Assembly: GCA_947630245.1 (NCBI GenBank)
Contig: CANRGR010000009.1
Coordinates: 1-34,960, forward strand
From: an uncultured Clostridia bacterium
GTDB lineage: Bacteria > Bacillota > Clostridia > Christensenellales > Borkfalkiaceae
Reading direction: 5' to 3'
Length of the DNA stretch: 34,960 nucleotides
Shown: in pieces, positions 7,592 to 16,008 of the stretch
How positions within the stretch are numbered: the stretch's first letter is position 1
Layout of the letters: every line of letters begins with the position of its first letter
Program-made: the position numbers and the translations under genes
The notes under the pieces: generated by a model
What the model was told of the DNA's origin: nothing
Databases searched by the model: none
Seen by the model: the letters and a program-made list of their open reading frames with translations, nothing else

Positions 7592-9106
7592 TTATCCGAG
7601 AAATTGCCTTGCGATCGCCTCGGCGACGCGGATGCCGTCCGCCGCCGCGGACGTGATTCCGCCCGCATAGCCGCATCCCTCGCCGCAGGGATATACCCCG
7701 CGGATCCCCGCCGCCTGCAAGCTCTCGTCCCGCACGATCCGCACGGGCGAACTCGTCCGCGACTCCACGCCCGTCAGCACGCCCTCATAGGCGGCAAAGC
7801 CTTTGAGACGGCGGTCCATGTCCGGGATCGCCGCCTTCATCGCGCCGATGATCGGCGGAGGCAGGATCGCCCGCATGGGCACGAACGCCGTGCCGCGGGC
7901 ATACGTCGGACGGACCTGTCCGAAATAGTAGCTCTCGCGGTCCGAGAGAAAATCTCCGATGAGCTGGACGGGCGCGCGGTATCCCCCGCCCGCCGCCTCG
8001 AACGCCGCGCGTTCGAGGCGGCGTTGATAGGCGACCCCCGCGAGCGGATGATCGCCCCCGAAATCCTCCCTCTTCACCTGCACGACGAGCGCGGAATTGG
8101 CGTTCCCGCCGTCCCGCGCAAAGTTGCTCATGCCGTTGACGACGACTCCCCCCTCCTCGGAGGCGGAGGGAATGACGTACCCGCCCGGGCACATGCAGAA
8201 GGTGAACGCCGCGCGCTCGCCCGCATGCGAGACGAGCTTATAGTCCGCGGGCGGAAGCGCCGCAAATCCCTCGCCGTATTGCGCCCGCCCGATCTCGGAT
8301 TGCAGGTGTTCGACGCGCACGCCCACCGCAAATTCCTTCTGTTCGATGAGAAATCCGCGCGAGAGGAGCATTTCGAAGGTGTCCCGCGCGCTGTGTCCCA
8401 CCGAGAGGACGAGAAAATCCGCGTCCTCCCGCGCTCCGTTCACGCCCACGGCGCAGAGCCGTCCGTCGCGGATCACCACGTCGTCGAGCACGGAGGAAAA
8501 CCGGACCTGCGCGCCGTTTGCGAGCAGAAATCTCCGCATGCCCGCGACGATCGTCCTCAGATTGTCGCTCCCGATGTGCGGCTTGCCGAGATAACCCGTC
8601 TCCTCGGGCGCACCGAATTCGAGAAAGGTGTCGATCACGTCCCTGTTGAGCGGAGAATTGGTCTGCGTGTTGAGTTTTCCGTCCGAAAACGTCCCCGCGC
8701 CGCCCTCGCCGAACTGCACGTTGCTCCGCGGATCGAGCGCACCCGTGCGAAAGAACGCCTCGACGTCCGCCGCCCGCTCTTCGACCGCCCTGCCCCGTTC
8801 GAGCAGAATCGGACGGATCCCGTGGCGGATGAGGCGGATTGCGCAGAACAGCCCCGCCGGTCCCATGCCCGCGATCACGACCTTAGGCGGCTCGCCCTTG
8901 ACGGTCTCGTACACGGGGGGCGGACGGAAGGGAGGACGGCGGTCGCATTCCACGGTATAGACAAAGCGGATGTCCGATTTGTTCCGCGCGTCGAGCGACT
9001 TTTTGAGAATGCGGAAGAAGCGGCAGGACGCGCGGAGCTTCTTTTCGCACATGCCGACGAGCGCGCGTTCGGATTCGCCCGGACGGAGGGTGAGCGTGAG
9101 AATCAT
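7592..9106 (-). CDS. FAD-dependent dehydrogenase of the COG2509 type
   Basis: A 504-residue flavoprotein. After an N-terminal domain of about 75 residues that often precedes this family, the Rossmann motif GMGPAG lies at residues 80-85. A long family-specific stretch follows: VEERAADVEAFF, then DPRSNVQFGEGGAGTFSDGK. Near the C-terminus GVYPCGEGCGYAGGITSAA forms the second FAD contact. The physiological substrate of this family is unknown. I chose ATG 9106 rather than an upstream in-frame codon because it overlaps the stop of the preceding gene as ATGA, which implies translational coupling. It is the second gene of a two-gene FAD operon and is followed by the hairpin at 7549-7588. Confidence 0.9.
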   Translation of the reverse strand: MILTLTLRPGESERALVGMCEKKLRASCRFFRILKKSLDARNKSDIRFVYTVECDRRPPFRPPPVYETVKGEPPKVVIAGMGPAGLFCAIRLIRHGIRPILLERGRAVEERAADVEAFFRTGALDPRSNVQFGEGGAGTFSDGKLNTQTNSPLNRDVIDTFLEFGAPEETGYLGKPHIGSDNLRTIVAGMRRFLLANGAQVRFSSVLDDVVIRDGRLCAVGVNGAREDADFLVLSVGHSARDTFEMLLSRGFLIEQKEFAVGVRVEHLQSEIGRAQYGEGFAALPPADYKLVSHAGERAAFTFCMCPGGYVIPSASEEGGVVVNGMSNFARDGGNANSALVVQVKREDFGGDHPLAGVAYQRRLERAAFEAAGGGYRAPVQLIGDFLSDRESYYFGQVRPTYARGTAFVPMRAILPPPIIGAMKAAIPDMDRRLKGFAAYEGVLTGVESRTSSPVRIVRDESLQAAGIRGVYPCGEGCGYAGGITSAAADGIRVAEAIARQFLG

Positions 9107-10239
9107 ACCATGCCCTCCGCCGCCGCATAAGCCGAGGCGAACGCCCATTGCAGGTTGTATCCGCCGCACTCGCCGTCCACGTTCAGAATCTCGCCCGCAA
9201 AGTACAGTCCCTCCCGCTTGACGCTCATGAGAGTCTCCCCCGTCTCCCGAAGCGGAATGCCGCCCCGCGTGACCTGCGCATAGTCGAAGCCCAGCGTCCC
9301 CGTGACGGTGAGCGGAAATTCCTTGATGAGACGGACAATCCGCTCCAAATCCCCGCCCGCGCGGCGGTAGAGCACTCTCCCGAGCCCGTTGTTGACAAGA
9401 CAGAGCAGACGATCCTCCCCTTCTCCCCTTCCGAGCGCGGCGAGAATGCGCTCGCGGGGAATGCCGGGCAGAAAGTCGATTTTGAGCCCGTCTCCCTTCT
9501 CCGCATAGGACGATGCGCGAAAGACCGCGTCGCCCGATACGCCGCTCTCGGTGAAGAGCACGTCTCCCCGTCCTTCAAAGATTGTCGTCCCCGCCCGCAC
9601 GACGCCGAGCGCCGCGTCCGCGCGGATACCTTTCAGCCCGCGCACTTCCGAGGGATCGCAGCGCAGCTGCACGAGCACGGGAACACAGGGCGTGAGCGTG
9701 TGACCGAATCCCGCCGCGAGTGCGTATGCGGAGCCGTCCGTGCCGAAATTCTTCGCCGCCTTTCCGCCCGCCGCGAGAATCACCCTGTCCGCCCGCGCCT
9801 CTCCCCCTTCCCAGCCGAGAAGGAAACTTTTGTCGAACCGAAGCGATTTGATCTGCGCGCAAAGCACCGTCTCCACGCCGAGGCGGTCAAGTTCGCGGCG
9901 CAACAGATCCGTGACGGCGGACGCCTGCCTGCCCGCGGGATAGACCCTGCCGCGGGAATCGGGCAAGAAGATCCCCCCGAGTTCCTCGAAAAAGGAGATC
10001 GTCTCCCGCGCGCCGAACCGCGCGAGAATGCGCCCGACCTTCTCACGGTCGTCCGAAAAGTAGCGCTCCTTTCCCATGTTCAGGTTGGTGATGTTTCCCT
10101 GACCGTTTCCCGTTGCGGAGAGTTTTCTTCCGAGCCGTTCGCCCCGTTCATAGAGGACGACTTTCTCCCCCCGCCGCGCAAGAAGAACGGCGGAAACCAT
10201 GCCGGCGGCTCCCCCGCCGATGACCGCGATCGTTTTCAT
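9103..10239 (-). CDS. HI0933/BaiN-family NAD(P)/FAD-dependent oxidoreductase
   Basis: A 378-residue flavoprotein of the HI0933 family (COG2081). The FAD-binding GGGAAG is at residues 8-13 and is followed by ERGERLGRKLSATGNGQGNITN, the family signature. The C-terminal GLYFAGEILNVDGECGGYNLQWAFASG-like segment is also typical. Some clostridial members (BaiN) reduce bile acid intermediates, but most are uncharacterised, so no substrate is claimed. The ATG has no Shine-Dalgarno sequence, and the promoter places the transcription start on or next to it. The gene is divergent from the YegP-domain gene and overlaps the next flavoprotein by 4 bases. Confidence 0.9.
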   Translation of the reverse strand: MKTIAVIGGGAAGMVSAVLLARRGEKVVLYERGERLGRKLSATGNGQGNITNLNMGKERYFSDDREKVGRILARFGARETISFFEELGGIFLPDSRGRVYPAGRQASAVTDLLRRELDRLGVETVLCAQIKSLRFDKSFLLGWEGGEARADRVILAAGGKAAKNFGTDGSAYALAAGFGHTLTPCVPVLVQLRCDPSEVRGLKGIRADAALGVVRAGTTIFEGRGDVLFTESGVSGDAVFRASSYAEKGDGLKIDFLPGIPRERILAALGRGEGEDRLLCLVNNGLGRVLYRRAGGDLERIVRLIKEFPLTVTGTLGFDYAQVTRGGIPLRETGETLMSVKREGLYFAGEILNVDGECGGYNLQWAFASAYAAAEGMV

Positions 10240-10245
10240 GCCATT

Positions 10246-10274
10246 ATCTTACCGCGAAATCAAAATTTTGTCAA
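10246..10274 (-). promoter_or_regulatory. Promoter producing a probable leaderless mRNA for the HI0933-type gene
   Basis: Minus strand TTGACA (10269-10274), 17 bases, TAAGAT (10246-10251). Counting seven bases past the -10 puts the transcription start at 10239, the A of the ATG. No ribosome binding site lies between promoter and start codon. Confidence 0.75.
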
Positions 10275-10293
10275 CGGATTGAAAGTTTGGATC

Positions 10294-10322
10294 TTGACAG
10301 CACGCGTTTTTTGTGCTACAAT
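10294..10322 (+). promoter_or_regulatory. Sigma-A promoter for the tandem YegP protein
   Basis: TTGACA (10294-10299), 17 bases, TACAAT (10317-10322). Its -35 lies 20 bases from the -35 of the divergent promoter, back to back. A near-perfect ribosome binding site AAAGGAGG follows at 10329-10336. Confidence 0.85.
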
Positions 10323-10343
10323 GGAACAAAAGGAGGAAAAAAT

Positions 10344-11075
10344 ATGAACGCATTACTCAACGTCTTTACCGATTACATCAAAGATCACATCTGGCTCACC
10401 GTCATCGTGGCAGTGGCGCTCGTCATGATCATTGTTCTTGTCATCCTGCTCATTCAGGAGATCCGCAACAAAAAGAAAAAGAATCGCGAAGCGGAGGAGA
10501 AGGCGGAGAAAGCCGCGGAAAAGGCGCCCGCGCCGCAGCCCATCGCGGTTGTTCCCGTTGTCGCCGAACCCCTGCCTCAGCCCATCGTCACCACCGTGGA
10601 CAATCCCGAACAAACCGAAGAAATCAAGGAGGAGGAACCCGTGAAAAAACCCGACAAAAACGACAAAAAGCCCGTTGCGGCTCCCGCAAAGAAGCCGGCG
10701 GCAAAGAAAGATCCCGTGGCGGCTACGGGCAAGTGGGTCATCTATGAAGAGGACCGCGGAGGCTACGGCTTCCGTCTCCTCGCCTCAAACGGCGAGAAGA
10801 TGCTCGGGAGCAGTTCGCCCTATTCCTCGCTTTCGAGCGCGAAATCGGGAATCAAGACCTATCAGGACAACATCGCCGCGGGTCGGCTCGAAATCGTTGC
10901 GACCAAATCGGGATCGTATTTCGTGCAGATTCTGAACGGCAGCAAGCGCCTGCTCGCGACGAGCGCGGACTATAAGACCCGCGCGAGCTGCGAAAACGCG
11001 ATGGAATCCATCAAGCGCTGGGCGTCGTCCGACAACATCGTCGTAGAAGGGAGCGAAGGCGACGACAAGAAATAA
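10344..11075 (+). CDS. Membrane-anchored protein with tandem YegP (DUF1508) domains
   Basis: A 243-residue protein with one transmembrane helix near the N-terminus (about 16-39), a basic stop-transfer stretch (RNKKKKNR), and a low-complexity Ala/Pro/Lys/Glu linker to about residue 128. Two YegP/DUF1508 repeats follow, about 130-180 (GKWVIYEEDRGGYGFRLLASNGE) and 182-232 (SGSYFVQILNGSKRLLATS). YegP domains are small alpha-beta modules of unknown function, usually soluble and found as single or double copies; anchoring to the membrane through a long linker is less common. With no cleavable signal and positive residues after the helix, the domains are probably cytoplasmic, but topology is not certain. 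ATG 10344 follows AAAGGAGG. Confidence 0.85.
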   Translation: MNALLNVFTDYIKDHIWLTVIVAVALVMIIVLVILLIQEIRNKKKKNREAEEKAEKAAEKAPAPQPIAVVPVVAEPLPQPIVTTVDNPEQTEEIKEEEPVKKPDKNDKKPVAAPAKKPAAKKDPVAATGKWVIYEEDRGGYGFRLLASNGEKMLGSSSPYSSLSSAKSGIKTYQDNIAAGRLEIVATKSGSYFVQILNGSKRLLATSADYKTRASCENAMESIKRWASSDNIVVEGSEGDDKK

Positions 11076-11089
11076 GCCGAAAAAATCCG

Positions 11090-11119
11090 AAAAGTGCGGA
11101 CGCGCGTCCGCACTTTTTT
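11090..11119. terminator. Perfect palindromic bidirectional terminator
   Basis: A 28-base perfect palindrome (arms beginning AAAAGTGCGGACGC) with T-runs on both sides, between the convergent YegP-domain gene and the Mrp ATPase gene, 14 bases and 7 bases from their stops. It should end both transcripts. Confidence 0.9.
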
Positions 11120-11126
11120 CATGCTC

Positions 11127-11972
11127 CTATGCGAGGAAATCTTTGATCTCGCGGGATTTTTCGATCTCGGCAAAGATTTCTTTGAGCGGATCGGTGTCCG
11201 CCTCTTCGATTCTGCCGCCGTCGGCAAGTTCCGCAAGCGCGGGATCGAGCGGGATCCGCGCCGTCGCGGGAACGCCGTACTTCTTCCCGAGCGAGGACGC
11301 TTTGCTCTTGCCGAACAGTTCGATCTCCCTGCCGCAACCGGGACATCTGAGATAACTCATGTTCTCCGCAAGCCCGAGAACGGGCACATTCATGAGCTTC
11401 GCCATGTTGACCGCCTTTCCCACGATCATCTCCACAAGATCCTGCGGCGTCGTTACGATGACGATCCCCGAGAGAGGAATGCTCTGAAAGACGGAGAGAG
11501 GCACGTCTCCCGTTCCGGGCGGCATGTCGATGAACATGATGTCCACGTCGTCCCAGACGACGTCCGTCCAGAACTGCACGCACGCGCCCGCGATCAAGGA
11601 TCCCCGCCAGACGACGGGATCGTCCTCATTTTCGAGCAAACTGTTCATCGAGATCATCTTGATTCCGCTCTTCGCGCAAACGGGAAAGATGGCGTCGTCG
11701 CTGCCCGTGGCGCGGTCGTGCACGCCGAACATGCGGGGAATGGAGGGACCCGTGATGTCCGCGTCGAGCACGGCGGTGCTCCATCCCATCGCGCGCGCAC
11801 GGATCGCAAGGAGCGCAGTGACGAGCGATTTGCCCACTCCCCCCTTTCCGCTCGCCACGGCGACGGCGCGGCGGACGCGCGATCCCTTCCGCAACGGCTT
11901 GATAAACGATTTTTCACTGCGGGAGCCGCAGTTCGAACTGCATGTGGAGCAGTCGTGCGTACAAGTTGACAT
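11127..11972 (-). CDS. Mrp/NBP35-family P-loop ATPase
   Basis: A 281-residue MinD-like ATPase of the Mrp/ApbC/NBP35 group, cytoplasmic iron-sulfur cluster carriers or assembly factors. The deviant Walker A SGKGGVGKS is at 41-49, the DADITGPSIPRMFG motif near 70, FIDMPPGTGD near 148, and a CxxC (Cys210, Cys213) near 210 that in homologues binds a bridging 4Fe-4S cluster in a dimer. The first 15 residues contain four more cysteines (4, 8, 11, 15), resembling the N-terminal ferredoxin-like cluster site of NBP35. It lies 16 bases after the second ABC exporter gene behind AAAGGAGAAACCGAT and is probably cotranscribed; a functional link with the exporter is not obvious. Confidence 0.92.
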   Translation of the reverse strand: MSTCTHDCSTCSSNCGSRSEKSFIKPLRKGSRVRRAVAVASGKGGVGKSLVTALLAIRARAMGWSTAVLDADITGPSIPRMFGVHDRATGSDDAIFPVCAKSGIKMISMNSLLENEDDPVVWRGSLIAGACVQFWTDVVWDDVDIMFIDMPPGTGDVPLSVFQSIPLSGIVIVTTPQDLVEMIVGKAVNMAKLMNVPVLGLAENMSYLRCPGCGREIELFGKSKASSLGKKYGVPATARIPLDPALAELADGGRIEEADTDPLKEIFAEIEKSREIKDFLA

Positions 11973-11988
11973 ATCGGTTTCTCCTTTA

Positions 11989-13770
11989 TTATTTTCTGCA
12001 ATTCAGTGCGTAATATTTTCCGCGCTGTGCCATGAGTTCCTCATGCGAGCCCTGTTCCGCGATTCCCTTGTCCGCGATGAACAGGATTCTGTCCGCCTTG
12101 CGGATCGTCGAAAGGCGGTGTGCGACGATGAACGACGTCTTGCCCGCGAGAATGCGGTCGAGCGCGCCCTGAATGAGCAGTTCGGTCTCCGAATCAATCG
12201 AGCTCGTCGCCTCGTCCAGAATGACGATTGCGGGATCTTTGAGCACGATCCGCGCAAACGAGATCAGCTGTTTTTCCCCCGCCGAGAGCTCCGCGCCGCG
12301 CTCCCCGAGACAGGCATAGAAGCCGCTCTCGAACCGCGCCGCCACGCGGTCCGCGAAGATCTTCTTCGCCGCCTCGATGCACTCCTCGTCCGTCGCGTCG
12401 GGCGAGCCGTAGCGGATATTGTCGATGATGCTCCCCTTGAACAGAAAGGGCTCCTGCATGACGACCCCGATCTCCCGCCGCAGCGAACGGAGCGTGACGT
12501 CCCGCACGTCCCTGCCGTCCACGAGCACGCTCCCCTCGTTGACGTCGTAGAACCGCGTGAGGAGGTTGATGACCGTGGTCTTGCCCGCGCCCGTGGGTCC
12601 GACAAGGGCGATCTTTTCCCCCGCCCGCACGTTGAGCGTGAAGTGTTCGAGCACGTTCACCCCCTCTTCGTAGCCGAAGGTGACGTCCCGGTATTCCACG
12701 GTTCCGCCGATGTTCCCAAGCTCCTCCGCGCCCTCCTTGTCCCTGATGGAGACGGGCGTGTCGATGGTCTCGTAGACCCGTTCGAGATTCGCCGAGACCT
12801 GCGAGAGCTGTTGGAGCACCGCGCCGAGTTGCAGAAGCGGCTCCGCGCAGAGATTGACATAGAGCAGGAAGGCGATCACCGTGCCCGCCATCGGCGCGCC
12901 GCCGAACGAGAGCGAGAGCGCGACCGCGTACATCGCGAGGATCCCCGCATTCCAGAAAAACTCCGAGACGGGCGCGTTGAGTTCGTTGCGACGGACGATC
13001 TTCATCCATGTCGCGGCGCTGTCCTCCTGCAAATCGCGGTACACCTTGCGGTTGTAGGCGGAACGGTTGTAGTTCTTGATGACCTTCTCGCCCATGATGG
13101 ATTCGACGATAAAGGCGTTGCGGTTGGAATTCTTGGCGCGGTGCTTGCGGAAGAGAGCGCGCACTTTCCGTTTGATGAAAAAGATACAGAGCAGAAGCGG
13201 AATGATCGCCGCATACACGACGGCGGTGAGCACGGGACTGAGCGCGAGCATGAACGCCGTGGCGACGAGCAATTTGAGGATGTCGACGATAAAGTTGAGC
13301 AGGTAATCGGTAAAGAAGTCGGCGAGCTCGTTGATATAGTCGGTGACGCGGATTCCGATCTTGCCCGCGGGACGGTTGTCATAGTATTCGAAGGGCAGTT
13401 CCTGCAAATGCAGAAAGATCTCCCGCCTCAGATCGCGGATGATCCCGTGCCCGAGCGTCCCCATGATGATCCTGTGGAAGTACGGAAGAACCGCCGTCAG
13501 CACTCCCATCACGCCGAGCCCGACGATCAGCAGGACGAGCTCCCGCGTGCGGGCGTCGCCGTCGGGCAGCGGCAGAACCTTCTCCACGATCGTGCGGATC
13601 AGCACGGGCGGAACGAGCGCGACGACAGACGACGCCGTCAGAAGCGCGAGCGCCAGCAAAAACATTTTTCGGTTGGGACGAAGCCTCGACAGGATCCGGC
13701 GGAGATATTTTATGTCCACCTTGTCCGTCTTGACTTCCTCGTCCATGTAGTAGGTATTCCGCTTCATCAC
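11989..13770 (-). CDS. ABC exporter half-transporter, catalytically consensus subunit
   Basis: A 593-residue type IV ABC exporter with six transmembrane helices (about 35-310) followed by a nucleotide-binding domain. Walker A GPTGAGKT is at 391-398, the Q-loop follows in VVMQEPFLF, the signature is LSAGEKQ at about 495-501 (consensus LSGGQ), and Walker B VILDE has the catalytic Glu520. The H-loop is in VAHRLST. It starts by a 4-base ATGA overlap with the upstream half-transporter gene, so the two are translationally coupled and very likely form a heterodimer of BmrCD/LmrCD type. Substrate is unknown; multidrug or lipid export are the usual guesses. Confidence 0.93.
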   Translation of the reverse strand: MMKRNTYYMDEEVKTDKVDIKYLRRILSRLRPNRKMFLLALALLTASSVVALVPPVLIRTIVEKVLPLPDGDARTRELVLLIVGLGVMGVLTAVLPYFHRIIMGTLGHGIIRDLRREIFLHLQELPFEYYDNRPAGKIGIRVTDYINELADFFTDYLLNFIVDILKLLVATAFMLALSPVLTAVVYAAIIPLLLCIFFIKRKVRALFRKHRAKNSNRNAFIVESIMGEKVIKNYNRSAYNRKVYRDLQEDSAATWMKIVRRNELNAPVSEFFWNAGILAMYAVALSLSFGGAPMAGTVIAFLLYVNLCAEPLLQLGAVLQQLSQVSANLERVYETIDTPVSIRDKEGAEELGNIGGTVEYRDVTFGYEEGVNVLEHFTLNVRAGEKIALVGPTGAGKTTVINLLTRFYDVNEGSVLVDGRDVRDVTLRSLRREIGVVMQEPFLFKGSIIDNIRYGSPDATDEECIEAAKKIFADRVAARFESGFYACLGERGAELSAGEKQLISFARIVLKDPAIVILDEATSSIDSETELLIQGALDRILAGKTSFIVAHRLSTIRKADRILFIADKGIAEQGSHEELMAQRGKYYALNCRK

Positions 13771-15587
13771 AGCTCCCCCTTCCCGTATGAGGAATCGTCA
13801 AGCTGACCGTCGCTCGTCTGCAAGCGGTAGACGGCGGCAAACGCGCCGTTCTTTGCGATGAGCTCCTCCGCCGTGCCGCGCTCGGCAATCTCGCCGTCCC
13901 TGAGATAGAGAATTTCGTCGCAGTCGAGTACGGAGGAGACGCGGTGCGCCGAAATGAGCATGGTGCCGTCCGGGAAATTCTCTTTGAGGGCGGAGAGGAC
14001 TCTCTTCTCCGTCGCCATGTCGAGCGCGGACGAGGCGTCGTCGAGAACGAGCACGGGCGCGCCCTTCACGAGCGCGCGGGCGATGGACAGCCGCTGTTTC
14101 TGTCCGCCGGAGAGCCCGATCCCCCGTTCGCCCACGACCGTCGCATAGCCGTCTTGCAGTTTTTCCACAAACCGCGCCGCCTGCGCGATCTCCGCCGCGC
14201 CGAGCACGGTCTCCTCGGGACAATCCGGGCGGGCAAAGGCGATGTTTGCGTCCACCGTGTTCGAAAAGAGAAACACGTCCTGAAAGACATAGGCATATTC
14301 CGCGCGGACCTGTTCGAGCGGATAGTCGCGCACGTCCTTCCCGTCGAGGAGGACGCTCCCCGCCGTGACGTCGAAGATGCGCGAAAGGGTTTTGAGGAGG
14401 GCGGACTTTCCGCTCCCCGTTCCGCCCATGATCCCCACCCGCTTGCCGTAGGGAATGTCAAGGTCGATGTGTTTGAGAACCGCCTTTTCGCCGAGCGTGA
14501 GACTCACGTCTTTGAGTTCGATGTGCGGCCTTTCGGAACAAACGAGCGCGGAAGGAGCATCGGGGATCGCCCCTTCCTCCGTGAGGAAACGCCTGAGCCT
14601 GCCGCCCGAGACGAGCTGGTTCTGCATCATGAAGAACGAGCGGCTCAGCTGTGTGATGTGCGCGATGATCTTGGTGACGTACGTCGTCGCCGCGGTGAGG
14701 ACGCCGAGCGCGATACTGCCGCTCAATACGAGGCAGACGGCAATGACGACCGTCCCCACATATCCCGCCTGCTGGAAGCCCATAAAGATGCTGTCGTATT
14801 TTGCGGAGAGACGGGTCTGCGCCACGCTCAGATCGAAGATATGTCCGTTGTCGCGGTCGAAGCGGGAGATCTCGACGTCCTCGCCCGCAAACGAGCGGAC
14901 GATGCGCACCGCGTCGATGTTCTCCTGCACGGTGAGATTGATTTGGGAATACCCCTCGCGGATCGCGCGGAAGAGCTTGCGGGAACGGCTCAGATAGCGG
15001 ACGAGCGCAAAGACGAAGAGCGGCGTGATCGCGAGCGGAAGAAAGAGAAGGCGAAAGTCGAACGCCGTGAGCATGACGACGGAAAGCGCGATCATGCACA
15101 CCGAGTCGAAAATGTTCATCGTGATCCGCGAGAAGAGCTCCTTGAAGATGATCGTATCGCGGTTCATCGTCGTGAGAAGTTCGCCCATGTTGTACCGCGA
15201 GAGCGTCTCGCCGTCGAGTTCCAATAACTTGGCGTACGTCTTTTCGCGCAGATCGCACTCCATGCGGAGCCCGCACCACTGGAACGTGACGTTTTTGAGA
15301 TACAAAAAGAGAATACGGCACAAAAATACGCCTGCGAAGATGAGCGAGATCTTTCCGAACAGCTCCCACGACCCGGGCGCGCCGAGATCCCCGCGGAAGA
15401 GGAACGCAAACAGAAACCGTTGCGGCGGATCGTCGGGGTTGTAGGCGATGATATAGTCGATGATCCCCGCGTCGAGCAACGGGAGCGCGAGATCGCACAG
15501 AATGGCAAGGAGGGAAAAACACTTGGAGAGCAGGGAAAGAGGGAGATATTTTTTCCAATATCGCATTCCGAATCGAATCGTTTCCAT
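13767..15587 (-). CDS. ABC exporter half-transporter, subunit with degenerate ATP site
   Basis: A 606-residue partner of the downstream ABC gene. The membrane domain covers about 15-320; the nucleotide-binding domain has Walker A GGTGSGKS at 388-395 and a canonical LSGGQKQ at 492-498, but Walker B ends VLVLDD, so Asp517 stands where the catalytic Glu belongs. This is the usual mark of the inactive site in heterodimeric exporters. The ATG at 15587 is preferred over a codon 20 residues upstream because METIRFGMRYWKKY resembles the usual start, AAGGGGGG precedes it, and the upstream codon would overlap the promoter. It is the first gene of the exporter-Mrp operon. Confidence 0.93.
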   Translation of the reverse strand: METIRFGMRYWKKYLPLSLLSKCFSLLAILCDLALPLLDAGIIDYIIAYNPDDPPQRFLFAFLFRGDLGAPGSWELFGKISLIFAGVFLCRILFLYLKNVTFQWCGLRMECDLREKTYAKLLELDGETLSRYNMGELLTTMNRDTIIFKELFSRITMNIFDSVCMIALSVVMLTAFDFRLLFLPLAITPLFVFALVRYLSRSRKLFRAIREGYSQINLTVQENIDAVRIVRSFAGEDVEISRFDRDNGHIFDLSVAQTRLSAKYDSIFMGFQQAGYVGTVVIAVCLVLSGSIALGVLTAATTYVTKIIAHITQLSRSFFMMQNQLVSGGRLRRFLTEEGAIPDAPSALVCSERPHIELKDVSLTLGEKAVLKHIDLDIPYGKRVGIMGGTGSGKSALLKTLSRIFDVTAGSVLLDGKDVRDYPLEQVRAEYAYVFQDVFLFSNTVDANIAFARPDCPEETVLGAAEIAQAARFVEKLQDGYATVVGERGIGLSGGQKQRLSIARALVKGAPVLVLDDASSALDMATEKRVLSALKENFPDGTMLISAHRVSSVLDCDEILYLRDGEIAERGTAEELIAKNGAFAAVYRLQTSDGQLDDSSYGKGEL

Positions 15588-15618
15588 ATTGCGAACCCCC
15601 CTTAAAGCTGCCGAGCAT

Positions 15619-15647
15619 ATTCTATCACTTTTGCGGGGGATTGACAA
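15619..15647 (-). promoter_or_regulatory. Promoter of the ABC exporter-Mrp operon
   Basis: Minus strand TTGTCA (15642-15647), 17 bases, TAGAAT (15619-15624) with an upstream TGA (extended -10). The leader is about 25 bases and includes the ribosome binding site. Confidence 0.75.
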
Positions 15648-15693
15648 GCGAATCGCAGTGACTTCTTTCGCCTGTTTTCGACCGGAAAAACGC

Positions 15694-15722
15694 TTGCATT
15701 TTCCGCGGGATTGAGGTATACT
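15694..15722 (+). promoter_or_regulatory. Promoter of the SRP RNA gene
   Basis: TTGCAT (15694-15699), 17 bases, TATACT (15717-15722). The predicted start near 15729 matches the expected 5-prime end of the SRP RNA. Confidence 0.8.
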
Positions 15723-15727
15723 GTATT

Positions 15728-15977
15728 TGCTGTGATAGGCGGGGAGTCAGCGGTGCCCTGTATCTGCAATCCGCTATAGCAGAGCCGAACGCTTTTCTCG
15801 GTGCGCTTCATGGGAGGCTGCACGCAGTAAGGAATGTTGATCGCAAGGTCTTATGCAACGCGCGTCCGCGAACCGTGTCAGGGTAGGGATACAGCAGCAC
15901 TAAACGGAGCCGCGCGTGTGCCATAAGGTAGCTTTGTCGGAGTCACCTGTCGCGTTCCCGCTTCGGTGGACGGTATC
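15728..15977 (+). ncRNA. ffs: Signal recognition particle RNA, large Gram-positive type
   Basis: The 5-prime part (about 15728-15783) matches the Alu domain of Bacillus-type scRNA from memory: GCTGTGATAGGCGGGGAGTC, then GGTGCCCTGTA and ATCCGCTATAGCAG, where the flanking GCTGTGATAG/CTATAGCAG pair. The S domain is near 15877-15920: GTCAGG, a GUA stem with a GGGA (GNRA) tetraloop, UAC, then AGCAGC, the Ffh-binding helix 8. Flanking strands pair: CTTATG with CATAAG, GCA with TGC, ACGCGCG with CGCGCGT. It directs cotranslational membrane targeting with Ffh and FtsY. The 3-prime end is approximate (before the A-run at 15978). About 250 bases fits the large form, not the 4.5S form. Confidence 0.9.
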
Positions 15978-16008
15978 AAAAAAAGCCCTCACAGTTTTTT
16001 TGTGATTT

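Noticed and set aside
11524-13806. 760-codon open frame on the plus strand opposite the Mrp and ABC genes
   Set aside because: Antisense shadow; composition is biased to Arg/Asp/Glu and it spans three genuine minus-strand features.
15602-15823. Minus-strand open frame overlapping the SRP RNA
   Set aside because: Lies across the ABC promoter and SRP RNA Alu domain; no ribosome binding site, no similarity.
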